64,000 nucleotides of DNA from Bradyrhizobium monzae (GCF_021458635.1 NZ_JAIRDQ010000003.1:186001-250000), one strand, 5' to 3'; positions 1 to 10,213 are shown, numbered from the stretch's first letter. Notes: a model not told the origin generated them from the sequence alone. Program-made: numbers and translations.

Positions 1-89
1 CATGCAAGCATATGCCTGTGGAAGCGGCCTCGGGCGTAGTACATGCCGACAGACCATTCGCGCCACGCTGTCGGAGAACGCGCAAGGCA

Positions 90-1478
90 ATGACAATCAC
101 GTTACCTGCCGCTGCGCGCGAGCCCGATCATCCTGTCACCGATGGCCTGCCCGCCGAGCAGCGCCGCTGGGCGATTGCCGCGATCTTCACCGCGCTGGCG
201 ATGGCCTCGCTCGACACCGCGATCGCCAACATCGCGCTGCCGGCGATTGCCTCGGATCTGCATGTCAGCCCGGAGCAGTCGGTCTGGGTGGTCAACGTCT
301 ACCAGATCGCGCTGGTGGCAACGCTGCTGCCGCTCGGCGCGCTGGGCGAGATCGTCGGGCACCAGCGCATCTATCTCGGCGGCCTCGTGCTGTTCACCAT
401 CGCCTCGCTGTTCTGCGCGGTCGCCTGGTCGCTGGACAGCCTGCTGGTCGCGCGCACGCTGCAGGGCCTCGGCGCCAGCGGGATCATGAGCGTCAACACC
501 GCGCTGGTGCGCTTCGTCTATCCCGGCCGGATGCAGGGCCGCGGCTTCGGCCACAACGCGCTTGTGGTCGCCACCGCCTTCACCTTCGGCCCCTCGATCG
601 CTTCCGCCATCCTCGCGGTCGGTCCGTGGCCGTGGCTGTTCGCCGTCAACATCCCATTCGGCCTCGTCGCAATCGGCATCGGCTTTGCGATGCTACCGAA
701 GACGCCGCGCGCCGATCACGGTTTTGATTTCCTCGGCGCACTCCTCGCGGCAATCTGCCTCGGCCTGTTCATCACGGGCATTGGCAGTGCGGCGCATAAC
801 CTGTCGCCTGTTATCGTGGCCGTCGAGCTGGTCACGGCGCTCGCGCTCGGCTTCATCCTGACGCGCCGTCATGCCGACCATCCTGCGCCGATGCTGCCGA
901 TCGACCTGTTCAGCCGGCCGACGTTCGCGCTGTCGGCGGCGACCGCCGTCTGCTCGTTCGCGGTGCAGGGGCTGGCCTTCGTCTCGCTGCCGTTCTATTT
1001 CGAGGACGTGCTCGGCCGCTCGCAGGTCGAGACCGGTTTCTTCATGACCCCGTGGCCGCTGGTGGTCGGCATCATGGCGCCGATCGCCGGTCGCCTCTCC
1101 GACCGCCATCCGGTCGGCCTGTTGGGCGGCATCGGCCTTATCTTGCTGGGCTTCGGCATGGCGCTGCTCGCGCTGCTTCCGGCGAACCCGAGCATTCCCG
1201 ATATCGTCTGGCGGATCATGATCTGCGGCATGGGCTTCGGCTTCTTCCAGGCGCCGAACATGAAGGCGATCATGGGAAGCGCGCCGCCACACCGCGGCGG
1301 CAGCGCATCGGGCATCGTCGCCACCGCGCGCCTGACCGGACAGACGACTGGCGCGGCGCTCGCCGCGGCGTGCTTTGCGCTCGCCGGTCACAACGGCGCG
1401 ACCGTTGCGCTGGCGCTCGGCGCAGGCTTTGCTGCACTCGGCAGCGTGATGAGCTTTTTGCGGCTGGCGGTGAAGTAG
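90..1478 (+). CDS. MFS transporter, DHA2 (14-TMS) family
   Basis: Inner-membrane proton-driven efflux carrier, 462 residues, hydrophobic almost throughout, matching the 14-helix drug:H+ antiporter 2 type. A motif-A-like loop GEIVGHQR lies near residue 80 and a motif-C-like RTLQGLGASGIM near residue 120. The ATG at 90 is chosen over the in-frame ATG at 12 because the 26 extra residues are polar and arginine-rich, unlike an MFS N-terminus. The substrate cannot be read from sequence. The gene ends just before the convergent gene at 1486. Confidence 0.85.
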   Translation: MTITLPAAAREPDHPVTDGLPAEQRRWAIAAIFTALAMASLDTAIANIALPAIASDLHVSPEQSVWVVNVYQIALVATLLPLGALGEIVGHQRIYLGGLVLFTIASLFCAVAWSLDSLLVARTLQGLGASGIMSVNTALVRFVYPGRMQGRGFGHNALVVATAFTFGPSIASAILAVGPWPWLFAVNIPFGLVAIGIGFAMLPKTPRADHGFDFLGALLAAICLGLFITGIGSAAHNLSPVIVAVELVTALALGFILTRRHADHPAPMLPIDLFSRPTFALSAATAVCSFAVQGLAFVSLPFYFEDVLGRSQVETGFFMTPWPLVVGIMAPIAGRLSDRHPVGLLGGIGLILLGFGMALLALLPANPSIPDIVWRIMICGMGFGFFQAPNMKAIMGSAPPHRGGSASGIVATARLTGQTTGAALAAACFALAGHNGATVALALGAGFAALGSVMSFLRLAVK

Positions 1479-1485
1479 GCCGACA

Positions 1486-3681
1486 CTATTGCGCCTTCTG
1501 CGCCATCGGTCGGCTGACGATGGCCGCCGCATCGAGCGGGTCGCATTTGACCGTCCGTCTCAGCTTCCACGCACCGTCCCAACCCGCGGTGTCGCTCACA
1601 GGCTTGAACGAAACGCCCTGTGGCATCAGAATAATCGGCTCCGATTTCAGGCAGGCATCGGGAAACGCGATGCCGTGTCCAGCGCTTTTGGAGAAATGCC
1701 CGACCAGCATCTGCGACGCCTGCATCCGCGCCGCCGGCGAGGCCCGCATCGAACGATCGGGATCGAAGGCGCGATAGCATGGCCATTCGGTATGACCAGG
1801 TGCGAACTCATAAGTGATCTTGCAAGCCGCGCCTGACGACTTCACGAACGGCGCATCCGAAGGCGCAGCCGCATCGCGTTCGAACACCAGCGTTTGCAAT
1901 GTCAGCGCTTCCGTCGTCGCATCGGGCGAGACGGGCTTGTCGGAATCGATCGCGATTTCACCACGCGAAAACACCAGCCTCGTCCTGGGTTGAGCGTCCC
2001 TGGTCTCCAGCACCATCACGGGTCTTGCGGCCCAGGAGCGATCGAGCTCCACGTCGGCGCCGCCCATCGTCAATCGCACGTTGCCAAGAGCCGGATTGTC
2101 CTTGGCGAAATCGATCATGCGGAGGCGCGCGGTCTGTTTCGATGCCTCCAGGCTCAGGAAGCGCAGATCGTCGACCTTGCGCGTGATCGGCATCATCGGG
2201 TCGAAGCGATCGTCGATGTTGAACCGGACGACCTTCTTCAGCGTGGCGGATGCAGCTCCCTTGGGCGTGGCCGGCGGCGCGACGTCGATCACGAGCAGCG
2301 CGCCACCCGGTGAATAGGTATCACCGAAGGCGCGCTGCCAGAGCGCGGTCAGCGGCGAATTCGTCCGTTGGTTAACATCCCGCGCGAAGACGATCTGCTG
2401 TCCGGGGCGAACGACCGGAAAACTCTGGAATGCGCCAAGCGCGGCGCCCTTGACGACAGCTTCTCCGGTGAAGTTGATGCATCTGGACCGGTCGTCATGG
2501 CCGGATTGTTCGACCGGCCGCGACGCCGAACGCGAGCAGAAGCTGAGATCGTTGTCGATCGTTTTCTGCGGGCTGATTGCCGTCGCGTAGATGGGCTCAG
2601 GCGCGCCTGGAATTTCCATCGGCAGCGGAGAGCTCGCGAACATGTCGACCTCCACCATGGTCAGCAACGACTCGGCGTCCTTTGAGCACAGATCGCGCTT
2701 CGGCAAGGTATTGGTGAGAAGCCGCGCGGCGTCGGCGCCAACGATACAGGACATGGTGTCCTGCGGATTGTTCCGGCTCATCCAGATCAGATGATCCTTG
2801 CCCTTGCTGTCGACCAGCAAATGCGGTGCCGCATGATGGCGGCGCGGCGGCAGCCATATCGGGACGGTTTCCGACAGCATCGGCTCGCGCTTGAGCAACG
2901 CCTCCGGCAACTTCGTCACGCCGACCGAACGCAGTTCGGCGTCGACCTCGTTCGGATCCTGCGTGTACTCGAACACAGGCAGCTTTCCGCACGTCATGCA
3001 GGTGACGGCAATATCCGATCGCACGTTCTCGAAGGACAGGATGACCTGATCCGGGTCGTTGCGATATTTGGCGGGATCGACAGCCTTGAACGGATGGTCC
3101 ACCACCCGGCCAGCCTGAAAACCGTCCGAGCGGAACGGATCGGATTCGAACTCGAAATAGGTCGATCGATCCCAGCCGCGAAAGGCGTTGTAGCCGCCCA
3201 TGCTGACGCCTGCGAGGACCATCTTCGAGTCGGTCTGGCAACGCGTCGCGCTGTCGGTCCCGCTGCCGTTGCGAATATAGGTGCAGAGCCGGAACGCCGC
3301 ATTTTGCAGGATGCGATCGCAATCGTTCTGGTTATAGCCGTAGGTGGCGAGGCCGTGGCGATAGCAGAGATCGTGGAAGACGCAGGCCTGCCGGAAGCGC
3401 TGCAGGACGAGGTGGCGCCTGCCCTCGGCATCCTTGCTTCCGTCGAAGAAGATGTTGGTCGCCGCGGGAAGGCTGCAGTTCAGGCCCTCGCCGCTGCCGC
3501 CGATCGCGCTGACGACATCCGGTCCCGATTCGAACGAGGTGACGGTGGCCGGCATCTCTCCGTCGGTGACGTCGTCGACATTCTTGTAGAGGGAGTCTGC
3601 GACGAACGAAGGGAGATAATTCAAGATCAGAAAGATCGCGACGATTGCCGCGATCGACCAGCCGATCACCTTCCTGGACAT
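1486..3681 (-). CDS. Membrane-anchored protein with phospholipase A2-like motif
   Basis: Protein of 731 residues with one N-terminal membrane segment (about residues 6-24), so the bulk is probably periplasmic. Residues 99-122 read ACVFHDLCYRHG, a spacer, then NDCD, which resembles the PLA2 active site: Cys-x-x-His-Asp-x-Cys-Tyr followed by Cys-Asp. H103 and D104 would be the catalytic pair. The remaining 600 residues, with several cysteines, match no family I recognise; a GVSMGG motif follows at about residue 158. The ATG at 3681 has GGAG six bases upstream. Lipid hydrolysis is an inference from the motif. Confidence 0.7.
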   Translation of the reverse strand: MSRKVIGWSIAAIVAIFLILNYLPSFVADSLYKNVDDVTDGEMPATVTSFESGPDVVSAIGGSGEGLNCSLPAATNIFFDGSKDAEGRRHLVLQRFRQACVFHDLCYRHGLATYGYNQNDCDRILQNAAFRLCTYIRNGSGTDSATRCQTDSKMVLAGVSMGGYNAFRGWDRSTYFEFESDPFRSDGFQAGRVVDHPFKAVDPAKYRNDPDQVILSFENVRSDIAVTCMTCGKLPVFEYTQDPNEVDAELRSVGVTKLPEALLKREPMLSETVPIWLPPRRHHAAPHLLVDSKGKDHLIWMSRNNPQDTMSCIVGADAARLLTNTLPKRDLCSKDAESLLTMVEVDMFASSPLPMEIPGAPEPIYATAISPQKTIDNDLSFCSRSASRPVEQSGHDDRSRCINFTGEAVVKGAALGAFQSFPVVRPGQQIVFARDVNQRTNSPLTALWQRAFGDTYSPGGALLVIDVAPPATPKGAASATLKKVVRFNIDDRFDPMMPITRKVDDLRFLSLEASKQTARLRMIDFAKDNPALGNVRLTMGGADVELDRSWAARPVMVLETRDAQPRTRLVFSRGEIAIDSDKPVSPDATTEALTLQTLVFERDAAAPSDAPFVKSSGAACKITYEFAPGHTEWPCYRAFDPDRSMRASPAARMQASQMLVGHFSKSAGHGIAFPDACLKSEPIILMPQGVSFKPVSDTAGWDGAWKLRRTVKCDPLDAAAIVSRPMAQKAQ

Positions 3682-3853
3682 GCAGCACTCCGAAAAAGCC
3701 ATTCTTGTCGCAATATGGCCGATAGGCTCGAAAAATTCGCTGGGGTGGCCGCAACTGATGGCGGCCCAGTGTTATCCTGACGACGATCGCCTCCAGGTTG
3801 TCGCGCTGTCAAGCGAGCGGCTCACAATCGCAGCCCTGAATTTCGGCAGGATG

Positions 3854-5473
3854 TCAGGCCAGGTTTCGCGCTACGGTCGTTCCGTCAGCGACGACCGGAA
3901 CCGGCATTTGCTCATCCAGCGCGGCCAGGCGCGCGTCGATGGCATCGATGACCTTGCGCGAGAACGGTCCTAGGTGCGCGTAGGCCGCGATCATCTGCAC
4001 CGCGATCCGCGCCGAGGAGGTGTCGCGCTTGGCGCAGTTCATGAAGGTCTGCCACAGCGGTCCGCGGGCCTCGGGGATCGCGGTGACCACGCGGTGCACG
4101 GTTTCCATCGCCCCGACCCGTGCGCGGATGTCGCCTTCGGCGAGCTCGTGGCGCTGTCTCGATCGGTCGAGCAGCGTCATCAATTTGTCGACGCGCCCCG
4201 CATAGGCGGCCGGGCTATAGACGCGCTCCAGCACCGTCTTGTAGTCCATCAGGATGTCGCGCAGCGGGCGAACCGGGTCGAAATTAATGCCGCCGGTGCA
4301 CTGGTCGCCGCCTGTCGTGGATGCCAGATCATGGTCCGCGTGCAACCGGCCCTCCTTCGCAAGCCGGCGCGTCAGCTGCGTGTTCGGCAACGCATAGAGC
4401 AGACCGACCATGGCGACGGGAATCGCGGCCTCCTCGATGAAATCGATCATGGCCTCCGCCATCGACACCTTCTCGCTGTCGAAGCCAACGATGAAGCCGG
4501 CGGTGACGAGCATGCCGGCGCTGTAGATCTTGTGGATGCTCTCGGCGATGTTGCGCCGCGTGTTCTGCTTCTTCCGCATCGCGACCAGGGTCGCCGGGTC
4601 GGGACTTTCGATGCCGACGAAGATGCCGAAGAAATTCGCAGCGCCCATCAGCTCCAGCAATTCAGGATCATCGGCCAGATTGATCGAAGCTTCGGTCGAC
4701 AGCTCGAAGGGATAGCCGTGCGCGCGCTGCCATTCGGCGAGTCGGGGCAGGAACTGGCGCAGCGACTTCTTGTTGCCGATGAAATTGTCATCGACGAAAT
4801 CGAGATGACCGCGATAGCCCATCTGGTAGAGCCGCTCGAGCTCGACGAACATCTGATCGGTCGTCTTGGTTCGCGGCACGCGGCCATAGAGCTCGATGAT
4901 GTCGCAGAACTCGCAGGTGAACGGACAGCCGCGCGAATACTGCACACCGAGATAGAGATAGTCCTCGAATTTGAGCAGGTCGAAGCGCGGCACCGGCGTC
5001 CTGGTGACGTCGGCCTGGAATTTCGGCGCGGTGAAGACGCCAGCGCGCGCGCCGCTGTCCCAGGCCGCGATGAACTCGTCGATCACGCCCTCTGCTTCGC
5101 CAAGCACCTGAAAGTCCGCGTTTGCGTAGATGTGCGGGCTCGACGTCGGATCGGGTCCGCCGACCACCACCGGCTTGCCCGATGCGCGGCACTTGTCGAT
5201 CAGAAGCAGCGTACCGGCCTGCTGCGACAACATGCCCCCGGTGAAGACGACGTCGGCCCAGGCGAGATCGTCGTCCCCGAAAGCTTGCGTGTTGCAGTCG
5301 ATGAGCCGCACCGTCCAGCTCTCCGGCAACATCGCCGCGACGGTGATCAGGCCGAGCGGGGCAGCCGGTCGCCGGACGCCCATCAGCTTGCAGGACTCGC
5401 CAAAGCTCCAGAAGGACTCCGCCGTGAACAGCGGATAGAGCATGAGCACGTTGCAGGGGTGCGGCACCTTCAT
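3854..5473 (-). CDS. B12-binding radical SAM protein (DUF4070 type)
   Basis: Predicted cobalamin-dependent radical SAM enzyme, 539 residues. The N-terminal 150 residues form a B12-binding-like region with GGPDPTSS near residue 105. The radical SAM core follows, with C183, C187 and C190 in RGCPFTCEFCDI as ligands for the 4Fe-4S cluster. The C-terminal part looks like DUF4070. This architecture is shared with the hopanoid C-2 and C-3 methylases HpnP and HpnR, but the sequence differs from HpnP as I remember it, so the substrate is open. The ATG at 5473 is preceded by GAGGAG four bases upstream, which decides against the ATG at 5485. Confidence 0.85.
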   Translation of the reverse strand: MKVPHPCNVLMLYPLFTAESFWSFGESCKLMGVRRPAAPLGLITVAAMLPESWTVRLIDCNTQAFGDDDLAWADVVFTGGMLSQQAGTLLLIDKCRASGKPVVVGGPDPTSSPHIYANADFQVLGEAEGVIDEFIAAWDSGARAGVFTAPKFQADVTRTPVPRFDLLKFEDYLYLGVQYSRGCPFTCEFCDIIELYGRVPRTKTTDQMFVELERLYQMGYRGHLDFVDDNFIGNKKSLRQFLPRLAEWQRAHGYPFELSTEASINLADDPELLELMGAANFFGIFVGIESPDPATLVAMRKKQNTRRNIAESIHKIYSAGMLVTAGFIVGFDSEKVSMAEAMIDFIEEAAIPVAMVGLLYALPNTQLTRRLAKEGRLHADHDLASTTGGDQCTGGINFDPVRPLRDILMDYKTVLERVYSPAAYAGRVDKLMTLLDRSRQRHELAEGDIRARVGAMETVHRVVTAIPEARGPLWQTFMNCAKRDTSSARIAVQMIAAYAHLGPFSRKVIDAIDARLAALDEQMPVPVVADGTTVARNLA

Positions 5474-5485
5474 GGAACTCCTCAT

Positions 5486-5786
5486 TGTCTGGCCCAGTGT
5501 ATCAAAGTGTCGTCGACTTGCACCACGGCAAAAGGGACAAACTGTCGCCCTCGGATCGAGGTCTGACGTCGCCGCAGGCCGTGTTCCTGGCGTTCAGGGA
5601 GATAGCGTCGATGGCCATCGAGTTGGCTTTCGCAGCGAGCGCACAACACCGCTTGGTCCATAATCTTCCCGCGACGGCGGAAATCTTCATAGCTGCCCCT
5701 CGGACTCTTGATTTGAACAGTTCCAGTTTGCCGGACACATTGCGCCGCTGAGTCCATCGGTGGATGGGCCAATCAGGGGACTTGCG
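5486..5786. other. Intergenic region between divergent genes
   Basis: About 300 bases separate the radical SAM gene (minus) from the molybdenum hydroxylase operon (plus), so both promoters should lie here. The minus strand has an open frame at 5502-5738 (78 codons) and an overlapping one at 5482-5772 that carries a CARC motif. Neither has a convincing ribosome binding site or a recognisable family. The overlapping half-plausible frames could be remains of a small zinc-ribbon gene, but I cannot support a real gene. Confidence 0.4.
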
Positions 5787-6236
<450 letters not shown>

Positions 6237-6247
6237 GGAGCCGGCAC

Positions 6248-8434
6248 ATGAACAAGCACGTTTCCCCCAAGATGAACCGCCGCGCCTTCGTCATCGGCAC
6301 CGCCGCTGTCGGCACGGGCCTCGCCATCGGCCTCGACCTCCCCTTCGGGGGCCCCGCCGTCGTCCGCGCAGCCGACGGCTCGCCCGAGGTCAATGCCTGG
6401 GTCGTGATCAGGCCCGACGACACCGTGGTAATCCGCATCGCCCGCTCCGAGATGGGCCAGGGCTCGCTCACCGGCCTCGCCCAGCTCGTCGCCGAGGAGC
6501 TCGAATGCGACTGGTCGAAAGTCACGACCGAATATCCGACACCCGGCCAGAGCGTCGCCCGCAAGCGCGTCTGGGGCGATTTCTCCACCGGCGGCAGCCG
6601 CGGCATCCGGAGCTCGCAGGACTATGTCCGCAAGGGCGGCGCCACCGCGCGCGTGATGCTGATCCAGGCCGCCGCCGACGAGTGGAAGGTGCCGGCCTCC
6701 GAATGCACCGTCGCCAAGGGCGTCATCACGCACAAGGCATCGGGCAAGACGACGACCTACGGCAGGGTCGCCGAAGCCGCGGCGAAGCTGACACCGCCGA
6801 CCGAGGTCAAGCTCAAGGATCCCAAGGACTGGACGATCGTGGGCAAGGGCTTGCTGCGGCTCGACACCGCCGACAAGACCACCGGCACGATGGTCTACGG
6901 CATCGACATCAAGCTGCCGGGCATGCTGAACGCCGCGATCAAGGACTGTCCGGTGTTCGGCGGCAAGGTGAAGAGTTTTGACGAAGCCAAGATCACCGGC
7001 ATGAAAGGCGTCAAGAAGGTCGTCAAGGTCGGCGACAGCGCGGTCGCGGTCGTTGCCGATACCTGGTGGCAGGCCAAGACCGCGCTGGAAGCGCTGCCGA
7101 TCGTCTGGGACGAAGGCGACAACGCAAAGGTATCGAGCGAGACGATTGCGAAATGGCTGGCCGAGGGCCTTGACGACGCGCAACCGGCCTATGTCGGCAA
7201 CAAGAATGGTGACGTGAAGGCGGCGATCGCGAGCGCCGCCAAGAAGGTCGAGGCCGTCTACAACTATCCCTACCAGAACCACGCCACGATGGAGCCGATG
7301 AACGCCACCGCGCTCTACACCACGGACAAATGCGAGGTCTGGTGCGGCACGCAGAATGGCGAGGCGGCCTTCGCCGCGGTGCTGGAGGCCTCGGGCCTGC
7401 CGGCGGAGAAATGCGACGTGCACAAGGTGATGCTTGGCGGCGGCTTCGGCCGGCGCGGCATGACGGACTATGTCCGTCAGGCGGTCGCGATCGCCAAGCA
7501 GATGCCGGGCACGCCGATCAAGCTGTTGTGGTCGCGCGAAGAGGACATGACGCACGGCAAGTATCACCCGATCACCCAGTGCAAGATGACCGGCGCGTTC
7601 GATGCCGACAACAATCTGGTCGCGCTGCACTACCGCCTGTCCGGGCAGTCCATCCTGTTCTCGGTGCGTCCCGACGCGCTGCAGAACGGCATGGACCCGG
7701 CCGCATTCCAGGGCGTCGCCCAATCCGGCGAAGCCGCGCTCGGCTACTCGGTGCCGAACCTGCTGGTCGAGCATTCGATGCGCAACCCGCACGTTCCGCC
7801 CGGCTTCTGGCGCGGCGTGAACGTCAATCACAACGCGATCTACATGGAATGCTTCATGGACGAGCTCGCCCATGCCGCAGGGCAGGACCCGCTCGAATTC
7901 CGCCGCAAGCTGATGGGCAAGAATCCCAAGCATCTGGCGGTGCTCAATGCCGTGGCCGAGAAGATCGGCTGGACTACACCCGCACCGCAAGGCGTCTATC
8001 GCGGCATTGCGCAGGTCATGGGCTACGGCAGCTATGTCGCCGGCGCCGCCGAAATCTCGGTGACCGATGGCAGCAAGATCAAGGTGCTTCGCATCGTCGC
8101 TTCCACCGATCCCGGCTACGTCGTCAATCCGGCGCAGGTGGAACGGCAGATCGCGGGCTCCTTCGTTTATGGCCTCTCGGCGCTGTTCTACGGCGGCTGC
8201 ACCGTCAAGGATGGCCGCATCGAGCAAACCAACTTCGACACCTTCAACTCGATGCGCATCAACGAGATGCCGAAGGTGGAATCGGTGATGGTGCCGAGCG
8301 GCGGATTCTGGGGCGGCGTCGGCGAACCGACCATCGGTGTTGCGGCGCCTGCGGTGCTCAACGCCTACTTCGCGGCGACCGGCAAGCGCATCCGCTCGGT
8401 GCCGCTGCGCGACCAGAACATCAGCTTCGCTTAA
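6248..8434 (+). CDS. Molybdopterin-binding subunit of molybdenum hydroxylase (IorB type)
   Basis: Catalytic subunit, 728 residues, of a periplasmic aldehyde/N-heterocycle-oxidising molybdenum hydroxylase. The N-terminus has a twin-arginine export signal (NRRAFVIG, then a hydrophobic stretch ending near AVVRAA), so the heterodimer is exported folded. The cofactor motif GGGFGRRG is near residue 397, and the C-terminal GVGEPTIGVAAP holds the conserved catalytic glutamate. The ATG at 6248 has GAGGAG in the stop-codon region of the small subunit, implying coupled translation. Its place just before the sox genes suggests a shared periplasmic electron acceptor; that link is inference. Confidence 0.92.
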   Translation: MNKHVSPKMNRRAFVIGTAAVGTGLAIGLDLPFGGPAVVRAADGSPEVNAWVVIRPDDTVVIRIARSEMGQGSLTGLAQLVAEELECDWSKVTTEYPTPGQSVARKRVWGDFSTGGSRGIRSSQDYVRKGGATARVMLIQAAADEWKVPASECTVAKGVITHKASGKTTTYGRVAEAAAKLTPPTEVKLKDPKDWTIVGKGLLRLDTADKTTGTMVYGIDIKLPGMLNAAIKDCPVFGGKVKSFDEAKITGMKGVKKVVKVGDSAVAVVADTWWQAKTALEALPIVWDEGDNAKVSSETIAKWLAEGLDDAQPAYVGNKNGDVKAAIASAAKKVEAVYNYPYQNHATMEPMNATALYTTDKCEVWCGTQNGEAAFAAVLEASGLPAEKCDVHKVMLGGGFGRRGMTDYVRQAVAIAKQMPGTPIKLLWSREEDMTHGKYHPITQCKMTGAFDADNNLVALHYRLSGQSILFSVRPDALQNGMDPAAFQGVAQSGEAALGYSVPNLLVEHSMRNPHVPPGFWRGVNVNHNAIYMECFMDELAHAAGQDPLEFRRKLMGKNPKHLAVLNAVAEKIGWTTPAPQGVYRGIAQVMGYGSYVAGAAEISVTDGSKIKVLRIVASTDPGYVVNPAQVERQIAGSFVYGLSALFYGGCTVKDGRIEQTNFDTFNSMRINEMPKVESVMVPSGGFWGGVGEPTIGVAAPAVLNAYFAATGKRIRSVPLRDQNISFA

Positions 8435-8440
8435 AGAAAA

Positions 8441-8469
8441 GCCGCGGCGGCCATAGCGGTCGCCGCGGC
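8441..8469 (+). terminator. GC-rich hairpin between the hydroxylase and sox genes
   Basis: A perfect nine-base inverted repeat, GCCGCGGCG at 8441-8449 and CGCCGCGGC at 8461-8469, which may extend inward by three pairs. No T-run follows, so it is not a classical intrinsic terminator. It may attenuate read-through or protect the upstream mRNA end. Confidence 0.45.
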
Positions 8470-8479
8470 AATTGCCTGG

Positions 8480-9763
8480 ATGATCCGCATGACCACGCGA
8501 CCGATGACACGGCGAACTGCCGTGCTCGGCATCACCGCCGCGACCGCGACATTGGCGCGGCCATCGGTCTTGCGCGCGCAATCGACCAGCCGCATCGTCG
8601 TGGTCGGTGGTGGCTTCGGCGGCGCAGCCTGCGCCCGCGCGCTCAAGCGCGCGCAAGGCGACTCGCAAGTCATCCTGATCGAGCCCAATGCGGTCTTCAC
8701 CTGCTGCCCCCTGAGCAACGAGGTGATCGCGGGCCTGCGCGACATCGAAGCGCAGCAGTTCGACTACGACAAGCTGGCTGCCGAGGGCGTCACCGTGATC
8801 GGCGAGGCCGTGACCACCATCGAGCCGCAGCTGCGCAGCCTCCTGACGGCCGATGGCGTCGCCCTGCCCTATGACCGCCTCGTGCTCTCGCCCGGCATCG
8901 ACTTCCACTTTGAGTCCCTGCCCGGCTATGACGAGGCCGCATCGGAAAAGATGCCGCACGCCTGGAAGGCCGGCGCGCAGACGCTGCTGTTGCGCAGGCA
9001 GTTGGAGGCGATGGACGATGGTGGCACGGTCGCCATCGCGATTCCCGCCAATCCCTCGCGCTGCCCGCCGGCTCCTTACGAGCGCGCCAGCCTGATCGCG
9101 CATTATTTGAAGACCAGGAAGCCGCGCTCGAAAGTGCTGATCCTCGATGCCAAGGACAATTTCTCGCAGCAGCGGCTGTTCGAAAAGGCATGGAAGGAAC
9201 TCTACGGCGACATGATCGAGCGCATCGGCCTGTCGCAAGGCGGCCGCGTCACCTCGGTCGATCCCGCGACCAAGACCATCGTCACCGAGTTCGGCAACTA
9301 CACACCCGATATCGCCAACGTCATCCCGCCCCAGCGCGCCGGGCACATTGCCGAGATCGCGGGCGCAACTGATGCCACCGGCTGGTGTCCGATCGACCCC
9401 GTCACCTTCGAGTCAAAGCTCGTCAAGAACGTCCATGTCATCGGCGACGCCTGCCTGGGCGGTGGCATTCCCAAATCGGCATCGGCCGCGAGCGCACAGG
9501 GCAAGGCTTGCGCTGCAGCCATCGTCAACCTGCTCGCCGGCCGCGTGCCGGAGACACCACGACTGACCGGCGTCTGCTACAACACCGTCGCGCCCGGCTA
9601 CGGCTTCTCGCTCGCCGGCAATTACCAGCCGAGGGGCGACATCTTTGCCGAGGTCGAGGGCGGCGCGACGAGCCCGGTCGATGCACCGCGCGAACTGCGC
9701 ACCCGCGAGGCGGCCGAGGCCGAGCGCTGGTTTCAAACCATCACGGCGGATACCTTTGGTTAG
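8480..9763 (+). CDS. soxF: FAD-dependent sulfide dehydrogenase, flavocytochrome c type (SoxF)
   Basis: Flavoprotein of the flavocytochrome c sulfide dehydrogenase family, 427 residues, which oxidises sulfide or protein-bound sulfane in the periplasm. A twin-arginine-like signal (MTRRTAVLGITAA, cleavage after LRAQ) is followed by the Rossmann motif VVVGGGFGGAA near residue 40. Both redox cysteines of the family are present: RCPPAPYERA near residue 194 and GVCYNTVAPGYG near residue 365. Starts at 8489 and 8504 are also possible. The cytochrome partner gene is not adjacent; SoxX or SoxA could serve. It heads soxF-X-Y-Z-A. Confidence 0.9.
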   Translation: MIRMTTRPMTRRTAVLGITAATATLARPSVLRAQSTSRIVVVGGGFGGAACARALKRAQGDSQVILIEPNAVFTCCPLSNEVIAGLRDIEAQQFDYDKLAAEGVTVIGEAVTTIEPQLRSLLTADGVALPYDRLVLSPGIDFHFESLPGYDEAASEKMPHAWKAGAQTLLLRRQLEAMDDGGTVAIAIPANPSRCPPAPYERASLIAHYLKTRKPRSKVLILDAKDNFSQQRLFEKAWKELYGDMIERIGLSQGGRVTSVDPATKTIVTEFGNYTPDIANVIPPQRAGHIAEIAGATDATGWCPIDPVTFESKLVKNVHVIGDACLGGGIPKSASAASAQGKACAAAIVNLLAGRVPETPRLTGVCYNTVAPGYGFSLAGNYQPRGDIFAEVEGGATSPVDAPRELRTREAAEAERWFQTITADTFG

Positions 9764-10205
9764 GTCGATAGTCCACACCGCTGCGTTGATCGCCAGTCTC
9801 GCGTTCGTGGCCGACGCACGCGCAGAGGGGCTCGCGCCCTATGAGATCACCGGCGACGGTATCGTGGACTCGCTGACGGGCGTTCCCGGCGATGCCGCGC
9901 GCGGGCGCGCGCTGGTGCTGACACGCACGACGACCTGCATCCTCTGCCATTCCGGCCCTTTTCCCGAAACGCGGTTCCAGGGCGACCTCGCGCCTGATCT
10001 CACCGGCGCGGGGAACCGCTGGACGGTGAGCCAGTTGCGGCTTCGGATGGTCGACGCCTCGCGCTTCAACCCGGACACCATCATGCCGTCCTATTATCGT
10101 GCGGACGGCCTCGTCCGCGTCGGACGCAATTTCGCCGACAAACCGATATTGTCGGCTGCGGAGATCGAGGACATCGTGGCCTTTCTTGCAACGCTTCGGG
10201 ACTAG
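9756..10205 (+). CDS. soxX: Sulfur oxidation c-type cytochrome SoxX
   Basis: Monoheme c-type cytochrome, 149 residues, partner of SoxA in the SoxAX enzyme that couples thiosulfate to the SoxY carrier cysteine. After a signal peptide (about residues 1-24) the heme motif is C61-x-x-C64-H65 (CILCH), and M110 in DTIMPSYY is the likely axial ligand. I choose TTG at 9756 because it gives a clean signal peptide and overlaps the soxF stop by eight bases. The open frame runs upstream to 9645, but that part is soxF sequence read out of frame. Confidence 0.88.
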   Translation: MVRSIVHTAALIASLAFVADARAEGLAPYEITGDGIVDSLTGVPGDAARGRALVLTRTTTCILCHSGPFPETRFQGDLAPDLTGAGNRWTVSQLRLRMVDASRFNPDTIMPSYYRADGLVRVGRNFADKPILSAAEIEDIVAFLATLRD

Positions 10206-10213
10206 GATCATTC

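Noticed and set aside
3974..5566. Open frame of 530 codons antisense to the radical SAM gene
   Set aside because: No motif or ribosome site, composition typical of antisense shadows, and the minus-strand gene has its cluster cysteines intact.
5482..5772. Minus-strand frames upstream of the radical SAM gene as a zinc-ribbon protein
   Set aside because: Only one CxxC-like pair, competing overlapping frames and no ribosome site; described only as an intergenic region.
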